Positions 42,985-52,179 are shown, counted from the first letter of the stretch. The stretch is 64,000 nt of DNA from an uncultured Bacteroidales bacterium (GCA_944326305.1 CALVDL010000001.1:186001-250000), one strand, 5' to 3'. Made by a program: numbers and translations. The notes: generated from the letters alone by a model not told the origin.

Positions 42985-44544
42985 ATGAAAGAAATAGAAA
43001 TTTCCTGTCCGATAGGCAAAGAACCGTCTGCGGCGCAGATTGCAGAGGCGGCGGCGAGGGCCATGGGAGTGGCGCCTAAGGCTGTGGCCCACTACAGGAT
43101 TGTCCGCAGGTCGCTGGATGCAAGGGGGGAGATACTGTACCGGTACCGGGTAGAGGCGTACAGGTCCGGCGAAGAATATGAGGAATACCGGGTGCCAGAA
43201 TACAGGGATGTGGGGAGTGCCAGGCCGGTGATTGTCATAGGTGCCGGGCCTGCAGGGATGTTCGCCTCTCTGCATCTGCTGATGAAGGGACTGAAACCTG
43301 TCATCATAGAGAGGGGCAAGGACGTGCACAGGAGGAAGTTCGACATGGCGAAGCTCTCGCGGGAGGGAATTGTGGACCCGGACTCCAACTACTGCTTCGG
43401 TGAAGGCGGGGCGGGGACATTCTCCGACGGGAAACTTTTCACCAGGTCGTCCAAACGCGGTGACATCCGCGAAGTCCTGCACCAGCTGGTGGCTTTCGGA
43501 GCCGACCCCTCTATCCTTATGGATGCCCATCCGCACATAGGAAGCGACAGGCTGCCGGGGATAGTAGAGAACATCCGCAAATGCATAGTGGAGCATGGCG
43601 GGGAATACCATTTCGGCAAGAGGGTCACGGACATACGCAAGCTCCCTGACGGTTCGTTCTCGGTAGTTGCCTCCTGCCTCTCCGACGGCGGGGCCGCCTC
43701 CACGGCCGAATTCTCCGCGGACAGAGTCATCCTCGCCACGGGGCATTCCGCAAGGGACATATATGAGATGTTCGACAGGAAAGGGTGGGAGATCCAGGCC
43801 AAAGGATTCGCCCTCGGTGTCCGTGTCGAACATCCGCAGTCGCTGATAAACAGGATACAGTACCACGGGAAATACCAGCCGTACATGCCGGCTGCGGAAT
43901 ATTCTTTCGTGACCAGGATAGAGGACAGGGGGGTATTCTCGTTCTGCATGTGCCCCGGCGGGATACTTGTGCCGTCGGCTACGGCCTCCGGCGAGGTGGT
44001 CCTGAACGGCATGTCGAACTCCGCGCGCAACTCCAGATGGGCGAATGCCGGGGTGGTGGTGTCGGTCGAGCCGGAGGACCTGCCGGAGTACTCTCGTTAC
44101 GGGGCACTGTCCCTGCTGAATTTCCAGAAGGATGTGGAGCAGGCCATGTTCCGTTACAGCGGCTCGCTGAAAGCCCCGGCCCAGAGGATGATGGATTTCT
44201 GCAGGGGGACTCTTTCATCCGGCCTTCCCGCCACGTCCTATCATCCCGGGGCTGTCTCCGCCCCTCTGCATGAACTCCTTCCGCGGCACATCGCGCTCAG
44301 GCTCAAATATGCATTCCCGGAGATAGGGAACAGGAAGATGCGCGGATATTATACCAACGAGGCCCTGATGCTCGGTGTCGAATCCAGGACTTCTTCGCCG
44401 GTGCGGATTCCGCGCGACCCGGAGACTTTCGAGCATGTCGGCGTCAAGGGCCTGTACCCGTGCGGGGAGGGTGCCGGATATTCCGGCGGGATCGTCTCGT
44501 CGGCCCTCGACGGAATCAACTGCGCAGAGAGGATTGCAATATAA
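42985..44544 (+). CDS. FAD-dependent oxidoreductase (COG2509-like)
   Basis: 519 residues. After an N-terminal ferredoxin-like stretch comes a dinucleotide-binding fold VIVIGAGPAGMFASLHL (about 79-95), then FGEGGAGTFSDGKLFTRS, VILATGHSARDIYEM, MCPGGILVPSATASGE and GEGAGYSGGIVSSALDG, as in the large uncharacterised FAD proteins found widely in bacteria. No transmembrane segment. The reaction is unknown. The -33 element of the SRP RNA promoter lies just after its stop codon. Confidence 0.86.
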   Translation: MKEIEISCPIGKEPSAAQIAEAAARAMGVAPKAVAHYRIVRRSLDARGEILYRYRVEAYRSGEEYEEYRVPEYRDVGSARPVIVIGAGPAGMFASLHLLMKGLKPVIIERGKDVHRRKFDMAKLSREGIVDPDSNYCFGEGGAGTFSDGKLFTRSSKRGDIREVLHQLVAFGADPSILMDAHPHIGSDRLPGIVENIRKCIVEHGGEYHFGKRVTDIRKLPDGSFSVVASCLSDGGAASTAEFSADRVILATGHSARDIYEMFDRKGWEIQAKGFALGVRVEHPQSLINRIQYHGKYQPYMPAAEYSFVTRIEDRGVFSFCMCPGGILVPSATASGEVVLNGMSNSARNSRWANAGVVVSVEPEDLPEYSRYGALSLLNFQKDVEQAMFRYSGSLKAPAQRMMDFCRGTLSSGLPATSYHPGAVSAPLHELLPRHIALRLKYAFPEIGNRKMRGYYTNEALMLGVESRTSSPVRIPRDPETFEHVGVKGLYPCGEGAGYSGGIVSSALDGINCAERIAI

Positions 44545-44545
44545 T

Positions 44546-44576
44546 TTTGGGGATCACGAAAAAATGATTACCTTTG
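44546..44576 (+). promoter_or_regulatory. complete promoter of the SRP RNA gene
   Basis: TTTG at 44546-44549, 19 bp spacer, TACCTTTG at 44569-44576: full consensus, with transcription expected to begin at about 44581. Confidence 0.85.
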
Positions 44577-44580
44577 CATC

Positions 44581-44677
44581 GGGTAAGTCATACACGACCA
44601 GCTCCCTCTGAATTCCCCCAGGACCGGAAGGTAGCAAGGGTAGGAGGTCGTAGCGGTGCGATGTATCAAGCTTACCC
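44581..44677 (+). ncRNA. ffs: signal recognition particle RNA (4.5S type)
   Basis: About 97 nt. Ends GGGTAAG (44581-44587) and CTTACCC (44671-44677) pair to close a single long hairpin. The conserved domain IV core is visible: CCCCCAGGACCGGAAGGTAGCAAGGG with a GGAA tetraloop (written here in short: CCAGG, GGAAGG, AGCAAGGG). It binds Ffh. A T run (44678-44684) terminates it. Only about 20 bp separate it from rfbA. Confidence 0.93.
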
Positions 44678-44684
44678 TTTTTTA
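44671..44684 (+). terminator. 3' end of SRP RNA with T run
   Basis: The closing stem strand CTTACCC followed by TTTTTTA acts as an intrinsic terminator. rfbA begins at 44698. Confidence 0.7.
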
Positions 44685-44697
44685 TTTCCATAAACTC

Positions 44698-45600
44698 ATG
44701 AAAGGAATCGTACTTGCAGGCGGGTCTGGCACACGCCTGTATCCCATCACCAAAGGCGTCAGCAAACAGCTTCTTCCGGTGTATGACAAGCCGATGGTCT
44801 ACTATCCGCTATCAGTGCTGATGCTTGCGGGCATACGTGACATCCTCGTCATCTCCACGCCGCAGGACCTGCCTTCGTTCCGGCGCCTCCTCGGAGACGG
44901 CTCTGACTACGGCGTGAACATCAGCTATGCGGAGCAGCCGAGCCCGGACGGGCTTGCGCAGGCGTTCATCATAGGCTCCGACTTCATCGGGTGCGACAGC
45001 GTGTGCCTTGTGCTTGGGGACAACATCTTCCACGGTGCTGGCCTTACCTCCCTGCTTAAGGATGCGGTCGAAACGGTGGATAAAGAATCGAAGGCCACAG
45101 TCTTCGGGTACTGGGTCGACGACCCGGAGAGGTACGGGGTTGCGGAATTCGACAGCGAGGGCAACTGCCTGAGCATCGAGGAGAAACCGGCGGTCCCCAA
45201 GAGCAACTACGCCGTGGTCGGGCTGTACTTCTACCCGAACAGCGTGGTTGACATAGCCCGGAGCATCAGGCCGTCGGCAAGGGGCGAGCTCGAGATCACG
45301 TCCGTCAACCAGGAGTATCTTAATCGCGGGGCGCTGAAGGTCAAGACGATGCAGCGCGGCTTCGCGTGGCTTGACACCGGGACCCATGACTCCCTTGCTG
45401 ACGCGTCCATATTTGTCGAGGTCATCGAGAAGCGGCAGGGCCTGAAGATCGCCTGCCTCGAGGACATAGCCTACCGCCAGGGGTGGATCAGCGAGGAGAA
45501 GATGCGCCAGGTGGCGGAGCCCATGCTGAAGAACCAGTACGGGCAGTACCTCCTCAAGGTGATAGATGAAGTCAAACACACAGGCAGGGGAAACCTTTGA
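44698..45600 (+). CDS. rfbA: glucose-1-phosphate thymidylyltransferase
   Basis: 300 residues. Makes dTDP-glucose from dTTP and glucose 1-phosphate, the first step to dTDP-L-rhamnose. [32 protein letters not shown] is the nucleotide and Mg-binding N-terminus, and GDNIFHG and [10 protein letters not shown] are conserved. The ATG at 44698 is chosen because an upstream in-frame ATG (44656) lies inside the SRP RNA. First gene of rfbA-rfbC-rfbD-rfbB. No separate promoter fits in the 13 bp after the SRP T run. Confidence 0.97.
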   Translation: MKGIVLAGGSGTRLYPITKGVSKQLLPVYDKPMVYYPLSVLMLAGIRDILVISTPQDLPSFRRLLGDGSDYGVNISYAEQPSPDGLAQAFIIGSDFIGCDSVCLVLGDNIFHGAGLTSLLKDAVETVDKESKATVFGYWVDDPERYGVAEFDSEGNCLSIEEKPAVPKSNYAVVGLYFYPNSVVDIARSIRPSARGELEITSVNQEYLNRGALKVKTMQRGFAWLDTGTHDSLADASIFVEVIEKRQGLKIACLEDIAYRQGWISEEKMRQVAEPMLKNQYGQYLLKVIDEVKHTGRGNL

Positions 45601-45619
45601 ACTGCCATACACTACAGAA

Positions 45620-46198
45620 ATGAATATCATACAGACAGATATACCCGGTGTGCTCATCATCGAGCCCCGCATCTTCGAGGACCCGCGGGGCTATTTCTTC
45701 GAGTCGTTCTCCCAGCGGGACTTCGACGCCAATGTCAGGACAGTGCACTTCGTCCAGGACAACGAGAGCAAGTCCGGCTACGGCGTCCTGCGCGGCCTCC
45801 ATTTCCAGAAGCCGCCATATACCCAGAGCAAGCTCGCGCGTGTGATACGCGGGACGGTCCTCGATGTGGCGGTGGACATCAGGCGCGGGTCCCCGACATT
45901 CGGGAAGCATGTCGCCGTCGAGCTGAGCGGCGAGAACCACAGGCAGTTTTTCGTCCCGAGGGGGTTTGCCCACGGGTTCAGTGTCCTGAGCGAAGAAGCC
46001 CTCTTCCAGTACAAGTGCGACAATTTCTATGCACCCCAGAGCGAGGGCGCCCTTGCATGGGACGACCCGGACCTCGGCATAGACTGGAAGCTCCCACCGG
46101 AGAGTGTGGTCCTGTCCGAGAAGGACCGCCGCCACCCCCGCCTGAAGGACGCCGGCTGGCTGTTCGACTACGGGACGGACTACTATTCAGACCTTTAA
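45620..46198 (+). CDS. rfbC: dTDP-4-dehydrorhamnose 3,5-epimerase
   Basis: 192 residues, cupin fold. Epimerises C3 and C5 of dTDP-4-keto-6-deoxyglucose. EPRIFEDPRGYFFESF, QDNESKSGYGVLRGLHFQ (catalytic histidine), VDIRRGSPTFGKHVAVELS and FVPRGFAHGFSVLS are canonical. The ATG at 45620 follows rfbA by 19 bp; an in-frame ATG at 45566 inside rfbA is less likely. Confidence 0.97.
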   Translation: MNIIQTDIPGVLIIEPRIFEDPRGYFFESFSQRDFDANVRTVHFVQDNESKSGYGVLRGLHFQKPPYTQSKLARVIRGTVLDVAVDIRRGSPTFGKHVAVELSGENHRQFFVPRGFAHGFSVLSEEALFQYKCDNFYAPQSEGALAWDDPDLGIDWKLPPESVVLSEKDRRHPRLKDAGWLFDYGTDYYSDL

Positions 46199-46226
46199 CC
46201 TCACTGACGCCAGACAATATAGAGCC

Positions 46227-47141
46227 ATGAACATATTAGTGACAGGGGCCAACGGCCAGCTCGGAAACGAGATGCGGATTGTCAGCCGTGAGACGGATGA
46301 CAGGTACATATTTTCGGACATAGTTCCGGCAGAGGGTGAGGAGACCATCATACTCGACATCACTGACCCGGTCCAGGTGGCCGCGGCGGTGAAGGAGCAC
46401 GGCATACGCTGCATAGTGAACTGCGCGGCCTATACCAATGTGGACAAGGCCGAAAGTGAGGAGGCCCTGTGCCGCAGGCTCAACGCCGACGCCCCGAAGA
46501 TCCTTGCGGAGGCGATGAAGGCTGCCGGAGGTCTGCTGGTCCAGATATCTACGGACTATGTATTCGGCGCCGACCCGTACAACACCCCGTGCCGAGAGGA
46601 CCAGACGGGTATCCCGACCGGGGTGTACGGCAGGACGAAGCTCGAGGGCGAGCGGAATATCACAGCCACCGGCTGCGACCATGTGATCATCCGTACGGCA
46701 TGGCTCTACTCCGAATTCGGACGCAACTTCGTGAAGACCATGCTCTCTCTGACATCCACCAGGCCGCAGCTGTCTGTGGTCTTCGACCAGACGGGCACCC
46801 CGACCTACGCATATGATCTTGCAGAAGCTATCAAAACAGTCCTGGCCGACTACCGGAAGGAGGACCCCCGCCACGGATACAGCAGGAACGGGATCTACCA
46901 CTATTCCAACGAGGGGGTCTGCTCCTGGTATGACTTTACAAAGATGATCGCCGAGTACAGCGGACATACAGACTGCGAGATTCTTCCGTGCCACAGCAGC
47001 GAGTTCCCGAGCCCGGTCATCCGCCCGTCATATTCTGTGCTGGACAAGACCAAGATCAAGCGGACGTTCCATATAGGCATCCCTTACTGGACCGACTCCC
47101 TGAAACGCTGCCTGCGCAATCTGGGGGAATACCGTCCGTGA
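46227..47141 (+). CDS. rfbD: dTDP-4-dehydrorhamnose reductase
   Basis: 304 residues, extended short-chain dehydrogenase. Final step to dTDP-L-rhamnose with NADPH. NILVTGANGQLGNE (nucleotide-binding), STDYVFGA and YGRTKLEGE (catalytic Tyr/Lys) are visible. It has an insertion relative to the shortest forms, and lies 28 bp after rfbC. Confidence 0.96.
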   Translation: MNILVTGANGQLGNEMRIVSRETDDRYIFSDIVPAEGEETIILDITDPVQVAAAVKEHGIRCIVNCAAYTNVDKAESEEALCRRLNADAPKILAEAMKAAGGLLVQISTDYVFGADPYNTPCREDQTGIPTGVYGRTKLEGERNITATGCDHVIIRTAWLYSEFGRNFVKTMLSLTSTRPQLSVVFDQTGTPTYAYDLAEAIKTVLADYRKEDPRHGYSRNGIYHYSNEGVCSWYDFTKMIAEYSGHTDCEILPCHSSEFPSPVIRPSYSVLDKTKIKRTFHIGIPYWTDSLKRCLRNLGEYRP

Positions 47142-47182
47142 ACCGGACCTGAAAGTGTGTGTGACAAATAAAATACAAGACA

Positions 47183-48367
47183 ATGGACAATGTACGCAAT
47201 ATCCTGATCACCGGCGGAGCCGGGTTCATCGGGAGCCATGTGGTGCGCCTGTTCGTCAACAGGTATCCCGGCTACAGGATCATCAACCTCGACAATCTCA
47301 CCTATGCGGGCAACCTGGCCAACCTCAAGGACATAGAGGACAGGCCGAACTACACATTCATAAAGGCAGACATCTGTGACTACGAGACAGTGCGCAAAAT
47401 CCTGCGGGAGTACCGTGTGGACGGGATCATCCACCTGGCCGCGGAGAGCCATGTGGACAGGAGCATAAAGGACCCGTTCACATTCGCCAGGACCAATGTG
47501 ATGGGCACCCTGACGCTGCTCCAGGCCGCGAAAGAGTACTGGGAGCCGTACGGGTGGCGTCTGCCTGTGTCCTGTCCTGACGGAGGGGAGCAGCAAGGAA
47601 CCGGAACCGTCCCGTGCCGTTTCTACCATATCTCCACGGATGAGGTTTACGGCGCCCTCGAGATGACATGCCCGGAAGGGACGGATTCCCCGTTCACCAC
47701 TAAGGCCTCGTCGGCGCATCACCATGCCTACGGGGATGAGTTCTTCACCGAGGGGACCAGATACCAGCCCCACAGCCCGTATTCCGCATCGAAGGCGGGG
47801 AGCGACCACTTCGTGAGGGCGTTCCATGACACATACGGACTGCCGACGATAGTGACTAACTGCTCGAACAACTACGGTCCTTACCAGTTCCCGGAAAAGC
47901 TCATCCCGCTGTTCATCAACAATATCCGTCACCGCAAGCCGCTCCCTGTCTACGGGAAGGGAGAGAATGTCCGTGACTGGCTCTATGTGGAGGACCACGC
48001 GAGGGCGATAGACCTCATCTTCCATGAAGGCAAGACAGCCGAGACGTACAATATCGGGGGCTTCAATGAATGGAAGAACATCGACATCGTCAAAGTCCTG
48101 ATCAGGACGGTGGACAGGCTTCTCGGCAGGCCGGATGGTGCCGACATGGACCTGATTACCTATGTGACCGACAGAAAGGGGCATGACATGAGATATGCCA
48201 TCGACTCGAGGAAGCTGCAGCGGGAACTGGGCTGGGAGCCGAGCCTGCAGTTCGAGGAGGGCATAGAAAAGACGGTGCGGTGGTATCTTGACCACCAGGA
48301 CTGGCTGGACAATGTCACCTCGGGCGACTACCAGAAATATTATGACAATATGTATAGGGACCGGTAG
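47183..48367 (+). CDS. rfbB: dTDP-glucose 4,6-dehydratase
   Basis: 394 residues. Converts dTDP-glucose to dTDP-4-keto-6-deoxyglucose with bound NAD+. ITGGAGFIGSH at 9-19, STDEVYGALE (active-site Asp/Glu), YSASKAGSDHFV (catalytic Tyr/Lys, about 195-206) and NNYGPYQFPEKLIP are diagnostic. An internal insertion (about 130-190, rich in His and Gly) is longer than in E. coli RfbB, as in many Bacteroidota versions. Last of the four rhamnose genes, 41 bp after rfbD. Confidence 0.97.
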   Translation: MDNVRNILITGGAGFIGSHVVRLFVNRYPGYRIINLDNLTYAGNLANLKDIEDRPNYTFIKADICDYETVRKILREYRVDGIIHLAAESHVDRSIKDPFTFARTNVMGTLTLLQAAKEYWEPYGWRLPVSCPDGGEQQGTGTVPCRFYHISTDEVYGALEMTCPEGTDSPFTTKASSAHHHAYGDEFFTEGTRYQPHSPYSASKAGSDHFVRAFHDTYGLPTIVTNCSNNYGPYQFPEKLIPLFINNIRHRKPLPVYGKGENVRDWLYVEDHARAIDLIFHEGKTAETYNIGGFNEWKNIDIVKVLIRTVDRLLGRPDGADMDLITYVTDRKGHDMRYAIDSRKLQRELGWEPSLQFEEGIEKTVRWYLDHQDWLDNVTSGDYQKYYDNMYRDR

Positions 48368-48430
48368 GCCCCTATACAATAATAGGAATTTCAACTGTCT
48401 GAATTTCAGCGGATAGGGTCAGAATATACC

Positions 48431-48462
48431 GCCATCCCGGACAAATATGTGTCCGGGATGGC
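48431..48462 (+). terminator. hairpin after the rfb operon
   Basis: GCCATCCCGGACA (48431-48443) pairs with TGTCCGGGATGGC (48450-48462), a 13-bp perfect stem. The following T tract is weak (TTCTGTTG), so termination may be partial. Confidence 0.55.
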
Positions 48463-48483
48463 TTCTGTTGACGGAAAAATACC

Positions 48484-48491
48484 TATATTTG
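48484..48491 (+). promoter_or_regulatory. -7 box of the capsule operon
   Basis: TATATTTG, a perfect TAnnTTTG, about 250 bp before the first capsule gene. No -33 TTTG at normal spacing. Confidence 0.5.
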
Positions 48492-48497
48492 CACCGT

Positions 48498-48742
48498 GTG
48501 TAGTGAAATGATGGAAACAAGTGCAGTGTGTGTAATGTGTGCAAACCGATTCTCCCATCATTCGCGTTTTTGATATAAAAGCCCTTTAGCACAGCGAAAA
48601 GGGGAGTGATATTTTAGACTTGTTGCTGTATAGTGCAAGTGGAGATTATCAGTAGGGCTAAATCCAAAGGATTGATCATGCAGAAGTTACGTTTCTGTGT
48701 GACCTTTTTTGTATCCTTTTTCGACCTAAATATCAATCGGTT
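48498..48742 (+). promoter_or_regulatory. long 5' leader of the capsule operon
   Basis: About 245 nt without a coding frame. It can form AATGATGG (48507-48514) with CCATCATT (48555-48562), followed by CGCGTTTTTG, a possible early terminator, and then CCCTTT/AAAGGG (48582-48603). A UpxY antiterminator is encoded in the same operon, so antitermination in this leader is a reasonable inference. Confidence 0.4.
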
Positions 48743-50155
48743 ATGACACAAAGAACTAATCCGAAGGAACTGATGTACTTCAAGCTGCCGACCTATGCCG
48801 CTGACCTTCTGGTACATTTTTCCGTGTTCTATCTCAGCCTGTATTTCTCTGGTCTGCTTTCCGGGCTTCAGGCTGCCGTCATGAGAGGAAACGGCACTTC
48901 CATTATCCTGTTCCTCAGCTATGTATGTGCAATCACCATTGTCCCTATCCGGTTGAACGAGAGGCGTATTGCGAACTATATGGTCCTTCTCAGGGCATTG
49001 GCCCAGACAGTGTTGACGGTCTCGATTTTCATCTTTGTCACGAGTGCGGTGTACAAGATAACCCCCGTGAAGTTCTATCTCCTGTACGGGGTCACGGCCG
49101 GGATCCTGATCATAGTGCTGCATCTGCTCATAAGGTATATTATCCTGTGCATCCGGAGGTCCGGGAAGAACAGGCTCAATGTGATAATGGTCGGGGCCGA
49201 CGAGCGTCTGGTGGCTATCAGCCGGGAGATGAAGGCCGGATACGGGGTGCACGGGTACAATGTGCTCGGCTTCTTCACCGACAAATACAGCGACCAGGTG
49301 CCGGACGGGGACAGGGTGCTGGGCGGAATAGAAGATGTATTCCCGTATCTTGCAGGCCATCATGTGGACGAGCTCTACTGCGGGATCAACCCTTCATCGA
49401 ACGAGCAGCTGACCTGCAGGCTGATACACGAGGCGGAGAGCAGGTTCATCCAGTTCTGGTTTGTCCCGAACATGAACGGATACCCGCGGAGGAGGATGCA
49501 CTACGAGGAGTTCGGGAGCGTGACCACGATCAGCCTCAGGGAGGAACCTCTGAACAACCCGTTTATGAAGCTTCTGAAAAGGACGGAGGACATAGTGCTC
49601 TCCGGCCTTTTTCTTTTGACTGTATATCCTTTTGTCTGGGCGGTGGTGGCTGTCGGAATCAAGCTGACATCCCCGGGGCCAATACTGTTCCGGCAGGTAC
49701 GTACAGGATACAACGGGAAGGGCTTCAAGTGCCTGAAGTTCCGTTCAATGAAAGTCAACGCGGATTCGGACAAGGTACAGGCGACGGAGGATGACCCCCG
49801 CAAGACCAGGTTCGGGGATTTTCTCCGGAGGACATCAATAGACGAGCTGCCGCAGTTCATCAATGTGTTCAAGGGGGACATGTCAATAGTCGGTCCGCGT
49901 CCGCATATGGAGTTCCATACGGAGATGTACTCCGAGCTCATTTCGGAATACATGGTCCGCCACTTGGTCAAGCCGGGGATTACCGGATGGGCGCAGGTGA
50001 ACGGCTGCCGCGGCGAGACCAAGACGGTCGAGCAGATGAAGGAACGGGTGGAGCATGATATCTGGTACATAGAGCACTGGTCTCCGATGCTGGATATAAA
50101 GATAGTCCTGATGACCGTCCGCCAGGTCCTCGGAGGCGACAAACAGGCATATTGA
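48743..50155 (+). CDS. initiating polyprenyl-phosphate glycosyl-phosphotransferase (WcaJ/WbaP-like)
   Basis: 470 residues. Transfers the first sugar phosphate to undecaprenyl phosphate to begin the repeat unit. Four membrane segments lie in residues 15-135, then a CoA-binding-like domain (MVGADERLVAISREM), a further membrane segment (about 283-305), and the bacterial sugar transferase domain with KCLKFRSMKVNAD, RRTSIDELPQFINVFKGDMSIVGPRPH and GITGWAQVNGCRGE. The donor sugar is not predictable. First gene after the long leader; the UpxY gene follows after 4 bp. Confidence 0.93.
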   Translation: MTQRTNPKELMYFKLPTYAADLLVHFSVFYLSLYFSGLLSGLQAAVMRGNGTSIILFLSYVCAITIVPIRLNERRIANYMVLLRALAQTVLTVSIFIFVTSAVYKITPVKFYLLYGVTAGILIIVLHLLIRYIILCIRRSGKNRLNVIMVGADERLVAISREMKAGYGVHGYNVLGFFTDKYSDQVPDGDRVLGGIEDVFPYLAGHHVDELYCGINPSSNEQLTCRLIHEAESRFIQFWFVPNMNGYPRRRMHYEEFGSVTTISLREEPLNNPFMKLLKRTEDIVLSGLFLLTVYPFVWAVVAVGIKLTSPGPILFRQVRTGYNGKGFKCLKFRSMKVNADSDKVQATEDDPRKTRFGDFLRRTSIDELPQFINVFKGDMSIVGPRPHMEFHTEMYSELISEYMVRHLVKPGITGWAQVNGCRGETKTVEQMKERVEHDIWYIEHWSPMLDIKIVLMTVRQVLGGDKQAY

Positions 50156-50159
50156 TAAA

Positions 50160-50705
50160 ATGGGAAATATCCCGGAACAGAACAGATGGTACCCCCTCCG
50201 CGTCACCTACGGGAGAGAGATGAAGCTTAAAGACAGGCTCGACAAGCTTCATCTTACCTCGTATATCCCAATGAGGTACAAAAACATGGTAAAAGACGGC
50301 AAGACCAGGCGTGTCCTTGCTCCGGCTGTCAGCAACCTCTGTTTCGTCTATGCCTCCAGAAAGGATATCGAGGAGCTCCGCACCAGGATGATGGAGACGC
50401 TGCAGTTCCATTTCATCTGGAACCGGGCCACATCCCTCCCTATCGTGGTCCCGGACAAGGCAATGGACGATTTCATCAAGGTCTCTTCAGCAGTGGATGA
50501 TGACATCATATATCTTTCCGAGGTATCCCCGTTGCTCCGGTCCGGCCAGAGGGTAAAGGTCAAGACCGGCCCTTTTGCCGGTGTAGAAGGAAGGATCATA
50601 CGAATCAAGAAGTCCAAGCGTGTAATGGTGGAACTCCCTGACATGCTGGCCGTCGCCACAACATACATCCGTCCCGAATGCCTTGAAGTCCTTGATGAAG
50701 AATAG
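50160..50705 (+). CDS. upxY: UpxY-family transcription antiterminator (NusG-like)
   Basis: 181 residues. An N-terminal NGN domain (RWYPLRVTYGREMKLKDRLD, SYIPMRYKNMVK, FVYASRKDIEEL) and a C-terminal KOW domain (VKVKTGPFAGVEGRIIRIKKSKRVMVELP) make a NusG paralog. In Bacteroides the UpxY proteins are encoded at the start of each capsule locus and prevent early termination in its own leader. Here it is second, after the initiating transferase. No UpxZ partner is seen. Confidence 0.92.
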   Translation: MGNIPEQNRWYPLRVTYGREMKLKDRLDKLHLTSYIPMRYKNMVKDGKTRRVLAPAVSNLCFVYASRKDIEELRTRMMETLQFHFIWNRATSLPIVVPDKAMDDFIKVSSAVDDDIIYLSEVSPLLRSGQRVKVKTGPFAGVEGRIIRIKKSKRVMVELPDMLAVATTYIRPECLEVLDEE

Positions 50706-50708
50706 AAC

Positions 50709-50792
50709 TGTCATCCCGAGCATTGCGCACCCTGTCATCCCGAGCGCAGCCTCCTGTCATTTCGACCGAGCGCAGCGAGCGGAGAAATCTAT
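50709..50792 (+). repeat. REP-like GTCATCCCGAGC repeats, cluster 3
   Basis: Two GTCATCCCGAGC units and one GTCATTTCGACCGAGCGC... GGAGAAATCTAT unit fill the 105-bp gap before the nucleotide sugar dehydrogenase gene. Confidence 0.75.
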
Positions 50793-50810
50793 AGAATAAA
50801 CCAGAAAAAA

Positions 50811-52067
50811 ATGAACAATAAAGAAAACATCCGCATCGCCGTCGCCGGCACGGGCTACGTCGGCCTGAGCATAGCAACCCTTTTGAGCCAGCACCACCGG
50901 GTCATCGCCGTCGACGTGATCCCCGAGAAGGTGGAAATGATCAACAGCCGAAAGTCCCCCATCCAGGACGAATACATAGAGAAATACCTGAGTGAGAAGG
51001 ACCTGGACCTGGTGGCGACCCTTGACGGTGCATCCGCCTACCGAGATGCCGACTACGTGGTCATCGCGGCGCCGACCAACTACGACCCGGTGAAGAACTA
51101 CTTCGACACGAGCCACGTGGAGGAGGTCATAGACCTGGTCATGAAGGTCAACCCCGATGCGGTCATGGTCATCAAGAGCACAATCCCGGTGGGCTACACC
51201 GAGGGCATCCGCCGCAAGACAGGGTCCGGGAACATCATCTTCTCGCCTGAGTTCCTTCGGGAGAGCAAGGCCCTGTACGACAACCTGTACCCGAGCCGTA
51301 TCATCGTCGGACGCCCTGAAGGAGACGGGCGTCTGGACCGTGCAGCGCACGAGTTCGCCTCCCTCCTGAAGGAAGGAGCCATAAAGGATGACATCGAGAC
51401 CCTTTTCATGGGCCTTACCGAGGCAGAGGCGGTGAAGCTGTTCGCGAACACGTACCTCGCCCTGCGTGTGAGCTACTTCAACGAGCTCGACACCTACGCG
51501 GAGATGAAGGGCCTGGACACCGCCGCCATCATCCGGGGAGTGAGCCTTGACCCGCGCATCGGAGACTTCTACAACAACCCTTCGTTCGGTTACGGTGGCT
51601 ACTGCCTCCCGAAGGACACCAAACAGCTCCTTGCGAACTACGCGGACGTTCCTGAGAACCTGATCCAGGCGATAGTGGACAGCAACCGCACGAGGAAGGA
51701 CTTCATCGCGGACAGGGTGCTCCAGAAGGCGGGCTTCTATGACGAATTCAACCACGGGGACTTCGGTCCCAACGAGGAGCGCAAATGTGTCGTGGGGATC
51801 TACCGCCTGACGATGAAGTCGAACAGCGACAACTTCCGCCAGAGCAGCATCCAGGGGGTGATGAAGCGCATCAAGGCCAAGGGCGCCGAAGTCATCATCT
51901 ACGAGCCGACCCTCGAGGACGGCAGCACCTTCTTCGGCAGCCTCGTGGTCAACGACCTGGAGCAGTTCAAGAGCCGTAGCCACATGATCATCACTAACCG
52001 TTACGAATCAAACCTCGATGATGTGAGGGACAAGGTGTATACGAGGGATATTTTCAGGAGAGACTGA
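50811..52067 (+). CDS. ugd: UDP-glucose 6-dehydrogenase-family nucleotide sugar dehydrogenase
   Basis: 418 residues. [18 protein letters not shown] (NAD-binding, about 9-26), [35 protein letters not shown] and the active-site cysteine in [14 protein letters not shown] (about residue 265) define the family; it oxidises C6 of a UDP-hexose to the uronate with two NAD+. UDP-glucose is the default substrate but UDP-GlcNAc or -ManNAc types cannot be excluded. It is flanked by REP-like clusters on both sides and its codons are distinctly GC-rich. Confidence 0.93.
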   Translation: MNNKENIRIAVAGTGYVGLSIATLLSQHHRVIAVDVIPEKVEMINSRKSPIQDEYIEKYLSEKDLDLVATLDGASAYRDADYVVIAAPTNYDPVKNYFDTSHVEEVIDLVMKVNPDAVMVIKSTIPVGYTEGIRRKTGSGNIIFSPEFLRESKALYDNLYPSRIIVGRPEGDGRLDRAAHEFASLLKEGAIKDDIETLFMGLTEAEAVKLFANTYLALRVSYFNELDTYAEMKGLDTAAIIRGVSLDPRIGDFYNNPSFGYGGYCLPKDTKQLLANYADVPENLIQAIVDSNRTRKDFIADRVLQKAGFYDEFNHGDFGPNEERKCVVGIYRLTMKSNSDNFRQSSIQGVMKRIKAKGAEVIIYEPTLEDGSTFFGSLVVNDLEQFKSRSHMIITNRYESNLDDVRDKVYTRDIFRRD

Positions 52068-52103
52068 AGAAAGGTACTATATGGAAAACAAAAATCGAAT
52101 AAC

Positions 52104-52179
52104 TGTCATCCCGAAATTGTCTCCCCGCCTCTTTGTCATCCCGAGCGGAGGCGTAGCCGCAGTCGAGGGATCTGCAGAA
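52104..52179 (+). repeat. REP-like GTCATCCCGAGC repeats, cluster 4
   Basis: GTCATCCCGAAA and GTCATCCCGAGCGGAGGC... GTCGAGGGATCTG units, same orientation as cluster 3, just after the nucleotide sugar dehydrogenase gene and before the AT-rich module begins. Confidence 0.7.

Noticed and set aside
44656-44697. N-terminal extension of rfbA from an upstream in-frame ATG
   Set aside because: These bases belong to the 3' part of the SRP RNA, and RfbA proteins begin at the K-G-I-V-L-A-G-G motif coded from 44698.
47084-48394. Minus-strand open frame of about 436 codons opposite rfbB
   Set aside because: The plus strand carries an unmistakable RfbB. The reverse frame has no recognisable domain and is a by-product of codon bias.
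50757-51983. Long open frame (about 408 codons) on the minus strand opposite the nucleotide sugar dehydrogenase gene
   Set aside because: It mirrors a GC-rich gene with strong family motifs on the plus strand; its residues are low-complexity Val/Leu/His-rich and match no family.
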